From Hydrogenophaga sp. (GTDB taxonomy: Bacteria > Pseudomonadota > Gammaproteobacteria > Burkholderiales > Burkholderiaceae_C), in NCBI GenBank assembly GCA_018993155.1, contig JAGKSX010000041.1, forward strand, positions 21,085-85,084: DNA of 64,000 nt, read 5' to 3'. Position 1 is the first letter of the stretch; the number at the start of each line of letters is the position of its first letter. Positions 43,129 to 51,507 of this stretch are shown in pieces. The notes below the pieces were generated by a model. The model was not told the DNA's origin. It worked only from the letters and a program-made list of their open reading frames with translations, and ran no database searches. Made by a program: the position numbers and the translations under genes.

Positions 43129-44379
43129 GTGAATACAAACAATGGATGTCTGTCGGCCTTTGCCCGCGTGGCGCGATGCGGTGCCTTGGCCGCCGGTGTG
43201 TTCGGTCTGGCGGGCACGGCCCAGGCACAGACCACCTACAACATCGCTGGACTGGCCGACTTCACCGGGCCTTATGCCGACGTCATGAAGGACATGACCG
43301 GTTGCCGCAAGGGCGTGCTCGACTGGTGGAGTGAGGAGGTGGGCAAGCCCCAGGGTGTGGCGCTTCGCGTCAAGGAGTACGACACGCGCTACGACGTCGC
43401 GCAGGTCGCCAGCCTGTGGCCCGGCATCCGGTCGGAGCTGGACCCCGTGGCCATTCTGGGCATCGGCGGGTCGGACGCGGCGGCCCTGCAGCAGCGCCTG
43501 CCCAACGACAAGGTGCCCCAGGTCCTGGCCACGGCCGGCTATGGCTTTGCCTGGAAGAGCGACAGCTGGGTGTTCAACGCCCGAGCCACCTACCCGCACG
43601 AGGTGGCGGCCTTCTACACCTGGTTGCAGAAGAAATCCGGTTCCGCCGCGCCCATCAAGGTCGGTGTGATTTCCTCCGAAGTGTCCCCGGCTTACGTGGA
43701 CATCCACAAGGGAACCGAGAAGTTCGCGAAAGACAACCCCAAGATCCTGGAAGTCGTGGAGACGGTCTACACCGAAGCCCAGCCCACCGACCTGACGCAG
43801 CAAGTGAACCGCCTGATTCGCAAAGGCGCGACGGTGCTCCAGGTCTTCAACAACACGGCCTCCGTGGTGGCGACGCGCCGTGCCCTGCAAAGCCTGGGCA
43901 AGACCAACATCCCCATCGTCATGTCGGCCCACAACGGCTTGATTTCATCGGGCAAGGCCCTGGGTGGACTGGAGCAGATGGAGGGCAACTACGAGGTCTA
44001 CGGCATGGCCATGCCCACGGACGATCCGACCACGGCGCGGGCCTTCTTCGACCAGCTGCGCAGCAAGTACAAGGCACAGGTCAGCTACACCTCGGCCTGC
44101 ATCATGGGCATGAGCCAGGGCCTCATCGTGGCCCGTGCCGTCGAGCAGGCGATCAAGACCAAGGGGGTCAAGGGCGTCAAGGGGGAGGACGTCCGCGCGG
44201 CGCTGCTGTCCACACCGATGCCGAGCGAGCGCAGCTTTGGCGTGCTGCCCAACCTGCAGTACGGCAAGGACGCGCCATTTCCCACCGAAGGCCTGGCCGT
44301 CAACATCGGCACGGTGGAAAAGGGCAAGTACAAGCTGCTGGAACAGAACGTTCCCATGCCCGTGTTGAACAAGTGGTAA
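43129..44379 (+). CDS. livK: ABC transporter substrate-binding protein (LivK-like)
   Basis: The 416-residue periplasmic protein has a signal peptide ending near TAQAQ, then TTYNIAGLADFTGPYADVMKDM and a type I periplasmic-binding fold (LGIGGSDAAALQQRLPNDKVPQVLATAGYG, YTEAQPTDLTQQVNRLIRKGATVLQV). It binds the imported acid for the LivHMGF permease. The start is GTG 43129, with AGGAG at 43118-43122 spaced six bases; an earlier in-frame ATG at 43087 has no such site. The binding pocket diverges from amino-acid-binding LivJ, consistent with a non-amino-acid ligand. Confidence 0.9.
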   Translation: MNTNNGCLSAFARVARCGALAAGVFGLAGTAQAQTTYNIAGLADFTGPYADVMKDMTGCRKGVLDWWSEEVGKPQGVALRVKEYDTRYDVAQVASLWPGIRSELDPVAILGIGGSDAAALQQRLPNDKVPQVLATAGYGFAWKSDSWVFNARATYPHEVAAFYTWLQKKSGSAAPIKVGVISSEVSPAYVDIHKGTEKFAKDNPKILEVVETVYTEAQPTDLTQQVNRLIRKGATVLQVFNNTASVVATRRALQSLGKTNIPIVMSAHNGLISSGKALGGLEQMEGNYEVYGMAMPTDDPTTARAFFDQLRSKYKAQVSYTSACIMGMSQGLIVARAVEQAIKTKGVKGVKGEDVRAALLSTPMPSERSFGVLPNLQYGKDAPFPTEGLAVNIGTVEKGKYKLLEQNVPMPVLNKW

Positions 44380-44439
44380 ATGAACCCCGGCGTGGATCCG
44401 GATCGATCGCGGTCCACGCCCACTCCAACGGAGTCACCC

Positions 44440-45228
44440 GTGCTTGAACTGAACAACGTCGAGGTCCTGTACAGCGATGTCATCCTCGCTGTCAAAGGCA
44501 TTTCCGCCCAGGTGCCCACCGGGCAGTGCGTGACCTTGCTGGGCGCCAATGGGGCGGGCAAGAGCACCACCCTGAAGGCCATCTCGAACCTGATCAAGAC
44601 CGAAGATGGCCGCGTGACGGCAGGCACCATCCGCTTCGATGGGGCCGACATCACGGGGGGCAACCCGGCCGAGCAGGTGCGCAGGGGGCTGGTGCATGTC
44701 ATGGAAGGCCGCAAGGTGCTGCGGCACATGACGGTGGAGCAGAACCTGGTGGTCGGCGGGCACATGGGCCCTGGGCGAGACGCCCGTGAACTGCTGGACG
44801 AGGTGTATGGCCGCATCCAGCGGCTTGCCGCCTTGCGCCACCGCACGGCGGGCTACCTGTCCGGGGGGGAGCAGCAGTTGCTGGTGATCGGGCGGGCCCT
44901 CATGGCCAGACCCAAGCTGGTCATGATCGATGAGCCCTCGCTGGGCCTGGCACCGCTCATGGTGGAAGAGGTCTACGGTTTGCTCGCCGATCTCAAGGCC
45001 AGTGGCCTGACGCTGCTGATCGTCGAGCAGAACACGCGCGTCGCGCTGGAGCTGGCCGACTACGGCTACGTGATGGAAGGCGGTCGGGTCGTGCTCGAAG
45101 GCCCCTCTGCCAGCCTCAGGAGCAACGAGGACGTGCGCGAGTTCTACCTGGGCCTGACGGTGGAAGGCGAGCGCAAGAGCTTCAGGGACATGAAACATTA
45201 CCGCCGCCGCAAGCGGTGGTTGGGCTGA
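44440..45228 (+). CDS. livF: Branched-chain-type ABC transporter ATPase (LivF-like)
   Basis: The 262-residue ATPase has Walker A GANGAGKS (35-42), HVMEGRKVLRHMTVEQNLVVGG, signature YLSGGEQQLLVIGRAL and Walker B KLVMIDEPSLGLAP, the LivF pattern. I choose GTG 44440 because ACGGAG (44428-44433) lies six bases before it and the protein then begins MLELNNVEVLY like its family; ATG 44380, touching the livK stop, is the alternative and adds 20 residues. The C-terminus has an extra basic tail (MKHYRRRKRWLG). It completes the transporter. Confidence 0.9.
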   Translation: MLELNNVEVLYSDVILAVKGISAQVPTGQCVTLLGANGAGKSTTLKAISNLIKTEDGRVTAGTIRFDGADITGGNPAEQVRRGLVHVMEGRKVLRHMTVEQNLVVGGHMGPGRDARELLDEVYGRIQRLAALRHRTAGYLSGGEQQLLVIGRALMARPKLVMIDEPSLGLAPLMVEEVYGLLADLKASGLTLLIVEQNTRVALELADYGYVMEGGRVVLEGPSASLRSNEDVREFYLGLTVEGERKSFRDMKHYRRRKRWLG

Positions 45229-45274
45229 TGGGCCTGTGCCCAACAGCGGTATCGACAACATTCAAGGACGAGCA

Positions 45275-46426
45275 ATGAGCAGCGTTTCCAATGCATTTTT
45301 GAGCGAGCAGGAAGTGATGATCCGCGAGTCGGCCCGTCGCGTGGCCAGTGAAGTGGTGGCCAGCACCGCGGCCGAGCGCGATCGCAGCAGCGCCTGGCCC
45401 CACGATGAAATCCGCGCGGTGGCCGAGCTGGGTTTCATGGGGATGCTGGCGCCCCAGGCCTACGGTGGATCCGCGTTGTCGTTCGTGGAGTACTGCCTGG
45501 CGATCGAGGAGTTCGCCGCCGCCGATGGGGGCTTTGCCACCCTGATGCACGTGCACAACTCGTCTGCGCACGTGCTGCGGTCGTTCGGCACCGAGGAGCA
45601 GATGCGCTCCTTCCTGCCCGAGCTGGCCAGTGCGCAGCGCATCGGGGCCTTCCTGCTGTCCGAGCCCCATGCCGGCTCCGACACCGCCGCCATCCGCACC
45701 ACGGCCCGGCGCGAGGGCGACAGCTATGTGCTCAACGGCAGCAAGCAGTGGATCTCCAACGGCAGCGAAGCCGGCTTTGCCCTGGTGGTTGCCGCCACGG
45801 GCGCGCCGGGCTCGCGCGACCGCTTCAGTCTGTTCATCGCGGACCCGAAGGAGCCGGGCTACCAATGCCTTCGCATCGAAAACAAGCTGGGCCAGCACAC
45901 GGCGCACACCGCCCAGATCCAGCTGGACAACCTGCGCGTGCCGGCGAAGAACATGATCGGCGAGGAAGGGCGGGGTTATGGCAAGGCACTCTCCCTGCTG
46001 TCGGACGGCCGCATCGCGATCGCCGCGCTGTCCATCGGCATTGCCCGCGCGGCGCTGGAGGCCGCGATCCGCTACGCGAAGGAGCGGGAGGCCTACGGAA
46101 AACCGATTGCCGAATTGCAGGCCGTGAGCTTTGACCTGGCGGAGATGGCCACACAGGTGGACGTGGCCCGCCAGTTCATGTTGTACGCCGCGCGTTTGAC
46201 GGATGCGAAGCTGCCGTCCATCAAGGAGGCCGCGATGGCCAAGCTGTTTGCCAGCGAAATGGCGGAGAAGGTCTGTTCGGCCGCGCTGCAGGTGCATGGT
46301 GGCTATGGCTACGTGAACGATTTCCCCGTCGAGCGTTACTACCGCGATGTGCGGGTGACGAAGATCTACGAGGGCACCAGCCACATTCAAAGACTGATCA
46401 TCGCGCGCCAGATCCTGGCGGGTTGA
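45275..46426 (+). CDS. Acyl-CoA dehydrogenase
   Basis: The 383-residue flavoenzyme has the standard domains: LSEPHAGSDTAAIRTTARR and KQWISNGSEAGFALV (FAD/substrate binding), DGRIAIAALSIGIARAALEAAIRYAKEREAYGKPI, and the C-terminal VHGGYGYVNDFPVERYYRDVRVTKIYEGTSHIQRLIIAR. The catalytic base is E366 in IYEGTS, the position used by short-, medium- and 2-methyl-branched-chain enzymes. It makes the 2-enoyl-CoA in the operon's beta-oxidation spiral. ATG 45275 follows AAGGACGAG. The TetR gene comes 95 bases later. Confidence 0.92.
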   Translation: MSSVSNAFLSEQEVMIRESARRVASEVVASTAAERDRSSAWPHDEIRAVAELGFMGMLAPQAYGGSALSFVEYCLAIEEFAAADGGFATLMHVHNSSAHVLRSFGTEEQMRSFLPELASAQRIGAFLLSEPHAGSDTAAIRTTARREGDSYVLNGSKQWISNGSEAGFALVVAATGAPGSRDRFSLFIADPKEPGYQCLRIENKLGQHTAHTAQIQLDNLRVPAKNMIGEEGRGYGKALSLLSDGRIAIAALSIGIARAALEAAIRYAKEREAYGKPIAELQAVSFDLAEMATQVDVARQFMLYAARLTDAKLPSIKEAAMAKLFASEMAEKVCSAALQVHGGYGYVNDFPVERYYRDVRVTKIYEGTSHIQRLIIARQILAG

Positions 46427-46521
46427 CACAGGTCGGACGCCGCCTGGCGCTGCGGTGGGCCTGTCCGATATCATCGAAACCCAGCCTGTATCTGGGCCAA
46501 CGCGCGGAGGACACTGCAAGA

Positions 46522-47241
46522 ATGAGCACGCAAATCGACGCCAAGCCCAAGCCGAGACCCCGTGGCCCCGCCAAACGCCCCAGCAAGGGTGTGAAGTGGA
46601 ACAACGCGGTCGGCGGCGCGGACGAGCAGTACCAGCTCAAGAAGCAGGCGGTCATTGCTGAGGCTTCTCGCACCTTCGGTCGCCACGGCTACAAGAATGT
46701 GTCTCTGGACGAGATTGCCGCTTCGCTCAATGTCACGAAACCCGCGCTCTACTACTACTTCAAGAACAAGCAGGAGCTGATCTACGAGTGCCACGAGCTG
46801 TCGATGAGGCTCGGCGATCAGGTGCTGAAAGATGCCATTGCCTCGGAAACCACCGGGTATGACCGCATCACGACCTTCATCAAGAACTACATCTCACTGC
46901 TGACCGACGAGATGGGGGCGCCCGCCATCCTCCACGACTTCTCGGCGATGACGGCGGCGGACCAGAGGAAGATCACCGCGAGGCGCCGAAAGTTCGACCT
47001 GGAGTTGCGCCAGGTGTTCGAGGAAGGTGTCCGGGACGGCTCCATCGCGCCGTGCGATGCCAAGCTGGCGGTGTTCTGGTTCATGGGGGCCGTCGGCGGG
47101 ATTTCCCAATGGTTCCACGCCGAAGGCCGCTTGCGAGGCGATGAGGTCGCCGACATCTTCATCGGGCTGCTGGCGCATGGCATTCGTCCCGCAGCGCCCG
47201 GCAAGGCGGGCGCGAGGGCGAACAAGCCTGGGTCCACCTGA
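46522..47241 (+). CDS. TetR/AcrR-family regulator
   Basis: The 239-residue protein has a basic, proline-rich N-terminal arm of about 35 residues (KPKPRPRGPAKRP), then a TetR helix-turn-helix (about 42-90; AEASRTFGRHGYKNVSLDEIAASLNVTKPALYYYFKNKQELIYECHE) and a ligand domain with a TetR_C-type end. It closes the transporter/acyl-CoA operon and probably represses it from the identical sites at 34990 and 36134 until an acyl-CoA binds, as for many fatty-acid TetR regulators. Site assignment is inference. Start ATG 46522 is by family fit; the frame runs further upstream into the acyl-CoA dehydrogenase end. Confidence 0.9.
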   Translation: MSTQIDAKPKPRPRGPAKRPSKGVKWNNAVGGADEQYQLKKQAVIAEASRTFGRHGYKNVSLDEIAASLNVTKPALYYYFKNKQELIYECHELSMRLGDQVLKDAIASETTGYDRITTFIKNYISLLTDEMGAPAILHDFSAMTAADQRKITARRRKFDLELRQVFEEGVRDGSIAPCDAKLAVFWFMGAVGGISQWFHAEGRLRGDEVADIFIGLLAHGIRPAAPGKAGARANKPGST

Positions 47242-47260
47242 GCGCGAAAGGGCCGGGCCT

Positions 47261-48274
47261 TCAGGCCGAACGGATCTCCACCCGTTGGTCAATCGCCCCG
47301 AACACGGCTTCGCCATCCGGGCCGCCGGCCAGGATGCGCACGCGGTCCCCGTGCTGAAGGTAGGGCGGCAGCCGGTCCTCGGGCTCCCCTTGCAGCTGCG
47401 CGCGCACGCGGGCTTCGGTAATGCAGGCGCTGCCCGAAGCGGGGTCGGCGTTGCTGACCGTGCCTGCGCCCACGATGCTGCCTGCCACCAGGCTGCGGGT
47501 GCGCGCCAGGTGGGCGATGATCTGCGCGAAGTTGAACACCACCTCGCTGTTGGCGTGGGGTTCGCCGAAGCGTTCGCCATTGAGCTCGATGCGCACGCGC
47601 CCGTCGAACATGTGGTCCTTCCAGGCCTCGCCCAGCGCGGCAGGAGTGACCGCGATGGGGGCGAAGCTGGTGGCCGGCTTGCTCTGGTAGAAGCCGAAGC
47701 CCTTCGCGAGTTCGCCCGGGATCAGGCCGCGCAGCGACACGTCGTTGAGCAGCACCACCAGCGCGATGCGATCGGCGGCCTGTTCGGCGGTGGTGCCCAT
47801 GGGCACATCCTTCGTGATCACCGCGACCTCGGCCTCCAGGTCCACCAGGTGGGCCACGTCGGTGGCCACGATGGGCTCCACGGGGCCGAGCATCACGTCC
47901 GAACCGCCCTGGTACACCAGGGGCTCGAGTTCGTAGCGCGGCGGGATGGGCTCCTTGCGCCATTGGTAGATCAGGCGCGCGTGGTTGCGGTAGACGGAGG
48001 CGTCGGCCCACTGGTAGGCCCGGGGCAATGGCGCCATGCAATGGGCCGGGTCGATGCGCTCGGCACCGCGCCAGCCCTGGGCTTGCAGGGCGAGGCGGCG
48101 CTGCTCCAGGCCCGGGGCCTGGGCATCCCAGACGTCCAGCAGGGCCTGCAGCGTGGGCAGGTCGCGGCCGGCGGGCACCCATTGTTGGCCGGACGGGCTG
48201 ACTAGCATGAGTTCACCGTCTCGGGTGCCGTTGTGGCGGGTGGCGAGTCGCAGGTGCAGGGGACTTGGGGTCAT
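47261..48274 (-). CDS. Fumarylacetoacetate hydrolase (FAH) family protein
   Basis: The 337-residue protein has an N-terminal cap and the FAH C-terminal barrel: PLPRAYQWADASVYRNHARL, metal-binding DLEAEVAVITKDVPMGT (acidic residues near 145-147), VVLLNDVSLRGLIPGELAKGFGFYQSKPATSFAP and GSIVGAGTVSNADPASGSACITEAR. It resembles the fumarylacetoacetase-like hydrolases that cleave C-C bonds of acylpyruvates in tyrosine/homogentisate-type pathways. No homogentisate dioxygenase or HmgC isomerase is near. It lies 20 bases downstream of the NrtR gene, so it may share its transcript. Confidence 0.88.
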   Translation of the reverse strand: MTPSPLHLRLATRHNGTRDGELMLVSPSGQQWVPAGRDLPTLQALLDVWDAQAPGLEQRRLALQAQGWRGAERIDPAHCMAPLPRAYQWADASVYRNHARLIYQWRKEPIPPRYELEPLVYQGGSDVMLGPVEPIVATDVAHLVDLEAEVAVITKDVPMGTTAEQAADRIALVVLLNDVSLRGLIPGELAKGFGFYQSKPATSFAPIAVTPAALGEAWKDHMFDGRVRIELNGERFGEPHANSEVVFNFAQIIAHLARTRSLVAGSIVGAGTVSNADPASGSACITEARVRAQLQGEPEDRLPPYLQHGDRVRILAGGPDGEAVFGAIDQRVEIRSA

Positions 48275-48294
48275 GGGGTGGTGGCTTGTAGGTG

Positions 48295-48945
48295 TCAGAG
48301 GCCGCGCTCGCGCACGCTCAGCGCGGAACGGAATTGTTTCTTGAGGCGGTACAGCTGGGCCGGGCGGTTGCGGCCGCCGAGCCTGGTCGCGCCGGGCACT
48401 TCTTCCAGGATACCCAAGTCATCGAGCTTGCGCCGGAAGTTGGGCAGGTTCAAGGGCTGCGCCAGCACCGCCTCGTACACCGCATGAAGTTCGGGCACGG
48501 TGAATTGATCGCCGCAGAGGAACGCCGGCAGCGACGAGTAAGCCGCCTTGTTGCGCACGCGCGCCACCACGCCGGCGATGATCTGCGCGTGGTCGAAGGG
48601 CAGGGCAGGCAGCCTGCCCACCGGGAACCGCTGGACCGTGCCGCCCAGCACGCTGGGCGGCACCAGGGCGTAGTAGACGACGGTGAGCGACCAGCCCCGT
48701 GGATCGCGGCCGGGGCCGGAGAAGGTGCCGTACTCTTCGAGGTAGGGGCTCACGACACCCGCCTTGCGCTTGAGCACGCGCGCAGCTGCCGCGCCGGCGT
48801 GGTCGTCCTGGTCCTCGTGCATGTAGCCACCGGGCAGCGCCCAGAGCCCCTTGAAGGGCTCGGTGTCGCGCTTGAACAGGGCGACTTCCAGCTCCCCCTC
48901 GACCAGGGTCAGGAGCACGGCGTCGACGGTCAGGATGATGGACAT
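48295..48945 (-). CDS. nrtR: NrtR-like regulator with degenerate NUDIX domain
   Basis: The 216-residue protein has an N-terminal NUDIX fold (VALFKRDTEPFKGLWALPGGYMHE, 22-44) and a C-terminal winged helix (FRRKLDDLGILEEVPGATRLGGRNRPAQLYRLKKQF, about 160-208). The NUDIX helix reads AAAARVLKRKAG, lacking the REUxEE glutamates needed for hydrolysis, so it should sense rather than cleave its ligand. NrtR repressors sense ADP-ribose and control NAD synthesis genes. The divergent nicotinamidase-like and pncB genes support that assignment strongly. Confidence 0.9.
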   Translation of the reverse strand: MSIILTVDAVLLTLVEGELEVALFKRDTEPFKGLWALPGGYMHEDQDDHAGAAAARVLKRKAGVVSPYLEEYGTFSGPGRDPRGWSLTVVYYALVPPSVLGGTVQRFPVGRLPALPFDHAQIIAGVVARVRNKAAYSSLPAFLCGDQFTVPELHAVYEAVLAQPLNLPNFRRKLDDLGILEEVPGATRLGGRNRPAQLYRLKKQFRSALSVRERGL

Positions 48946-48977
48946 GGTGGGAAATTTTTTCGGATTCTACTGCTTAG

Positions 48978-49014
48978 ATTCAAAATGAATTGAATAGGTG
49001 TATGGATCAATTCA
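48978..49014. promoter_or_regulatory. Candidate NrtR operator in the divergent spacer
   Basis: The AT-rich 155-base spacer between nrtR and the nicotinamidase-like gene has two nested inverted repeats: ATTCAA-N6-TTGAAT (48978-48995) and TGAATTG-N15-CAATTCA (48986-48992 and 49008-49014). Either could be the NrtR site controlling both directions. A TAAGAT (49042-49047) resembles a -10 box for the plus-strand operon. Symmetry is observed; assignment is inferred from context. Confidence 0.5.
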
Positions 49015-49100
49015 TGTGGCATTTTTCAAGAATCTGAAGACTAAGATGTAAAAAGAATCAAAATAGATGGACTGAATTCATCGACACCCACCAAGGACGG

Positions 49101-49922
49101 ATGGACATGCGAACCAAGCTCCTGATCATTGATCCCCAGAACGACTTCTGCGACATCGAGGGCGCGGCGCTCCCGGTGACCGGCGCCCGCGACGACCTGC
49201 GCCGCCTGGCCCGCTTCATCGACGCCCAGGCGGCCCGCCTCAGCGACATCACGGTGACGCTGGATTCGCACGCCAGCGTCGCGGTCGAACGCACCAGCTT
49301 CTGGCTGACCCGTGAGGGTGAGGCCGTGGCGCCGTTCACCTTCATCACGGCCGCGAGCGTGGCCGCTGGCGAGCACCGGCCCCGCGATGCCCGCCTCACC
49401 GGCCAGGTGATGGCCATGCTCGACCAGCTGGCCACCGCGGGCAAGCAGGGCATGGTGGTGTGGCCGGTGCACTGCGTCACGGCCACGTGGGGCCACAACA
49501 TCCAGAGCGACCTTGCCAACAGCCTCGCCGCCTGGGAGATGGCCCACCAGCGCGCGGTGACCAAGGTGCTCAAGGGCGAGTATCCACTGACCGAGCATTT
49601 CGGCGTCTTCGAGGCCGACGCCCCAGTGGCCTCGGTGCCGGGCACCCAGTTCAACCGCGCGCTGGCCGCCTCGGTGGCCAGTGGGGCCGACTTCGTCGCG
49701 TTCGCGGGCCAGGCGTCAAGCCACTGCGTGGCCGCCAGTTACGACCAGTTCATGCGCTTCCTCGCCAGCGCGCCCGCTTTCGCACCCCGGGTGGTGCTGC
49801 TGCGCGACTGCATGAGCCCGGTGCCCGGCTTTGAGACACTGGCGGACGGCCTTTTCGAGCGCGCGCGGGCTGCCGGCAGCCTGGTGCTGGGCGTGGACGA
49901 GTTCGCCGCGCGAATCCGCTGA
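49101..49922 (+). CDS. pncA: Nicotinamidase-like cysteine hydrolase (isochorismatase fold)
   Basis: The 273-residue protein has the isochorismatase/PncA fold: D11 in [12 protein letters not shown], the lysine in [10 protein letters not shown] and nucleophile C209 in [28 protein letters not shown] stands where PncA has its WPxHC metal/substrate loop. It is longer than E. coli PncA (213) by about 60 residues. Nicotinamidase turns nicotinamide into nicotinate, the substrate of the pncB product encoded 25 bases downstream. The neighbouring NrtR supports the role. AAGGA (49093-49097) precedes ATG 49101; ATG 49107 is nearly as good. Confidence 0.83.
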   Translation: MDMRTKLLIIDPQNDFCDIEGAALPVTGARDDLRRLARFIDAQAARLSDITVTLDSHASVAVERTSFWLTREGEAVAPFTFITAASVAAGEHRPRDARLTGQVMAMLDQLATAGKQGMVVWPVHCVTATWGHNIQSDLANSLAAWEMAHQRAVTKVLKGEYPLTEHFGVFEADAPVASVPGTQFNRALAASVASGADFVAFAGQASSHCVAASYDQFMRFLASAPAFAPRVVLLRDCMSPVPGFETLADGLFERARAAGSLVLGVDEFAARIR

Positions 49923-49947
49923 CTTCAGACAAGACAAGGAGCGCAAC

Positions 49948-51177
49948 ATGGGCAGAACCACCGACACCGCGATGCAGGCCGAGGCGGCGTTCTCGCCCGT
50001 CGTGAGCTCGCTGCTGGGCACCGATCTCTACAAGTTCACGATGCTGCAGCCCATGCTGCACTCGATGCCGGCCAACCAGGCAGAGTACCGCTTCGTGTGC
50101 CGCAACCAGCCCGGCTACCCGCTGGCCGAGTTGCGGGAGGAAATCGAACGCCAGATGGCGCACCTGTGCACCCTGCGCTTCACCGAGGATGAGCTCCAGT
50201 ACCTGGGCGGTCTGCGCTACATGAAGTCCGATTTCATTGACTTCCTGCGCATCTTCCAGCTCCAGCACCGCTACGTGACCGTGGCCGCCCAGGGCGATCA
50301 ACTGGTCATCGTGGCCCAGGGGCCGCAGATCCACGTGATGTTCTTCGAGATCTTCGTGCTCGCCATCGTCAACGAGGTCTATTTCCGCCGCCTCGCCACG
50401 CCCGAGGTGATGAGCGAAGGCCGCCGGCGCCTGCAGGAGAAGATCGCGTTGCTGCGCAGCGTCCGCGCCCGACGCCGCAACCCTTTCGAGTTCTTCGACT
50501 TCGGTGTGCGCCGCCGCTTCTCGGCCGCCTGGCAGGAAGTGGTGGTGGCCACGTTCGCGAAGGAAGTGCCCGAGTTCTTCAAGGGCACTTCCAACGTGTA
50601 CCTGGCGAAGAAGTACGGGCTGGTGCCGATCGGCACGATGGCGCACGAGTACCTGCAGACCTTCCAGGCCATGGGCGTGCAGCTCAAGGGCTTCCAGAAG
50701 GCCGCGCTGGAGACCTGGGTTCAGGAGTACCGCGGTGACCTGGGCGTGGCCCTGACCGATGTGGTGGGCATGGACGCCTTCCTCGCCGACTTCGACCTCT
50801 ACTTCGCCAAGCTCTTCGACGGCCTGCGCCACGACTCGGGCGATCCGGTAGCCTGGGGCGAGAAGGCGCTGGCGCATTACGAGCGCCTGAAGATCAATGC
50901 GCACACCAAGCGCCTGGTGTTCTCCGACGGGCTGGACCTGCCGACCGCGATCGGCCTCTATGAACACTTCGCCGACCGCATCCAGACCGGCTTTGGCATC
51001 GGCACCAACCTGACCAACGACATGGGCTTGCCGACCCTGAACATCGTCATGAAGCTGGTGAGCTGCAACGGGCAACCGGTGGCCAAACTCTCCGACTCGC
51101 CGGGCAAGACCCTCTGCGACGACGAGACCTTCCTCGCCTACCTGCGGCAGGTGTTCCGCGTCGCGGCGCACCCCTGA
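49948..51177 (+). CDS. pncB: Nicotinate phosphoribosyltransferase
   Basis: The 409-residue protein matches Pnc[17 protein letters not shown] (21-37), [17 protein letters not shown] (180-196), [13 protein letters not shown] with H233, equivalent to the autophosphorylated histidine, and [18 protein letters not shown] plus [11 protein letters not shown] and GIGTNLTND for the phosphoribosyl site. It makes nicotinate mononucleotide in the NAD salvage route. AAGGAG lies ten bases before ATG 49948. Its stop codon abuts the first copy of the ATTCCA-N5-TGGAAT site. Confidence 0.96.
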   Translation: MGRTTDTAMQAEAAFSPVVSSLLGTDLYKFTMLQPMLHSMPANQAEYRFVCRNQPGYPLAELREEIERQMAHLCTLRFTEDELQYLGGLRYMKSDFIDFLRIFQLQHRYVTVAAQGDQLVIVAQGPQIHVMFFEIFVLAIVNEVYFRRLATPEVMSEGRRRLQEKIALLRSVRARRRNPFEFFDFGVRRRFSAAWQEVVVATFAKEVPEFFKGTSNVYLAKKYGLVPIGTMAHEYLQTFQAMGVQLKGFQKAALETWVQEYRGDLGVALTDVVGMDAFLADFDLYFAKLFDGLRHDSGDPVAWGEKALAHYERLKINAHTKRLVFSDGLDLPTAIGLYEHFADRIQTGFGIGTNLTNDMGLPTLNIVMKLVSCNGQPVAKLSDSPGKTLCDDETFLAYLRQVFRVAAHP

Positions 51178-51225
51178 ATTCCACTCCTTGGAATTGGGGT
51201 GGTGCACTGCCCGACCAGGCGACCT
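51176..51225 (+). repeat. Direct repeat, left copy flanking the A/T-rich islet
   Basis: This 50-base stretch matches 53556-53605 at 42 of 50 positions by direct alignment, including an unbroken CCGACCAGGC and the ATTCCA-N5-TGGAAT dyad. The right copy is the promoter region of a Bug gene; this left copy overlaps the pncB stop codon and heads no obvious gene. The two enclose the unrecognised pair of minus-strand genes. Confidence 0.8.
51178..51194. promoter_or_regulatory. IclR-type operator, copy 1 (orphan)
   Basis: ATTCCACTCCTTGGAAT is the dyad ATTCCA-N5-TGGAAT. The same arms and spacing occur at 53558 and 60424. Here no plus-strand gene follows, so this copy looks like a relic of a promoter duplicated with the islet. 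It could still bind the regulator and influence neighbours. Confidence 0.6.
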
Positions 51226-51507
51226 GGGAGCGCGGCTGGTCTGTAGTCGGCAACCATGTCGTCAGCGACACTTTGGGGTTGGCGTGACCGTTCCTTCTCC
51301 TGTCGGTGAATCGATTGCAGCCATCAGCGTCGCGGCGCCGGCACAGCGCACGTCTCCAGCGAGCAGCGCTTTGTCGTGAAAGCCAAGAGAGATGCCATTG
51401 CTGCTTTGGTGCCGGAGTGACCCCAGCTTCGTATTGGCATAGGAAAAAACTTCTGGCCAACTGGCTGGACTCGAATTCCCCCAAGTCGGCCGGAAAAAGG
51501 GGCATCG
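51226..51507. other. Non-coding tail of the islet
   Basis: Between the left repeat and the 3' end of the gene at 51508 I see no convincing gene. A 77-codon plus-strand frame (51306-51539) exists, but it has no recognisable motif, no clear ribosome site, and its end overlaps the minus-strand gene. No clear terminator or transposase remnant was found; the stretch may be scar sequence. Confidence 0.4.

Noticed and set aside
38350-45228. Ordinary branched-chain amino acid uptake operon
   Set aside because: Transporter parts are Liv-like, but they are interleaved with an acyl-CoA synthetase and followed by an acyl-CoA dehydrogenase, so an acid cargo is more likely.
47261-48274. Part of a homogentisate (tyrosine) degradation cluster
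   Set aside because: No homogentisate dioxygenase or maleylacetoacetate isomerase is present; neighbours concern NAD salvage.
49101-49922. Isochorismatase of siderophore synthesis
   Set aside because: No siderophore genes nearby; NrtR and pncB on either side favour nicotinamidase.
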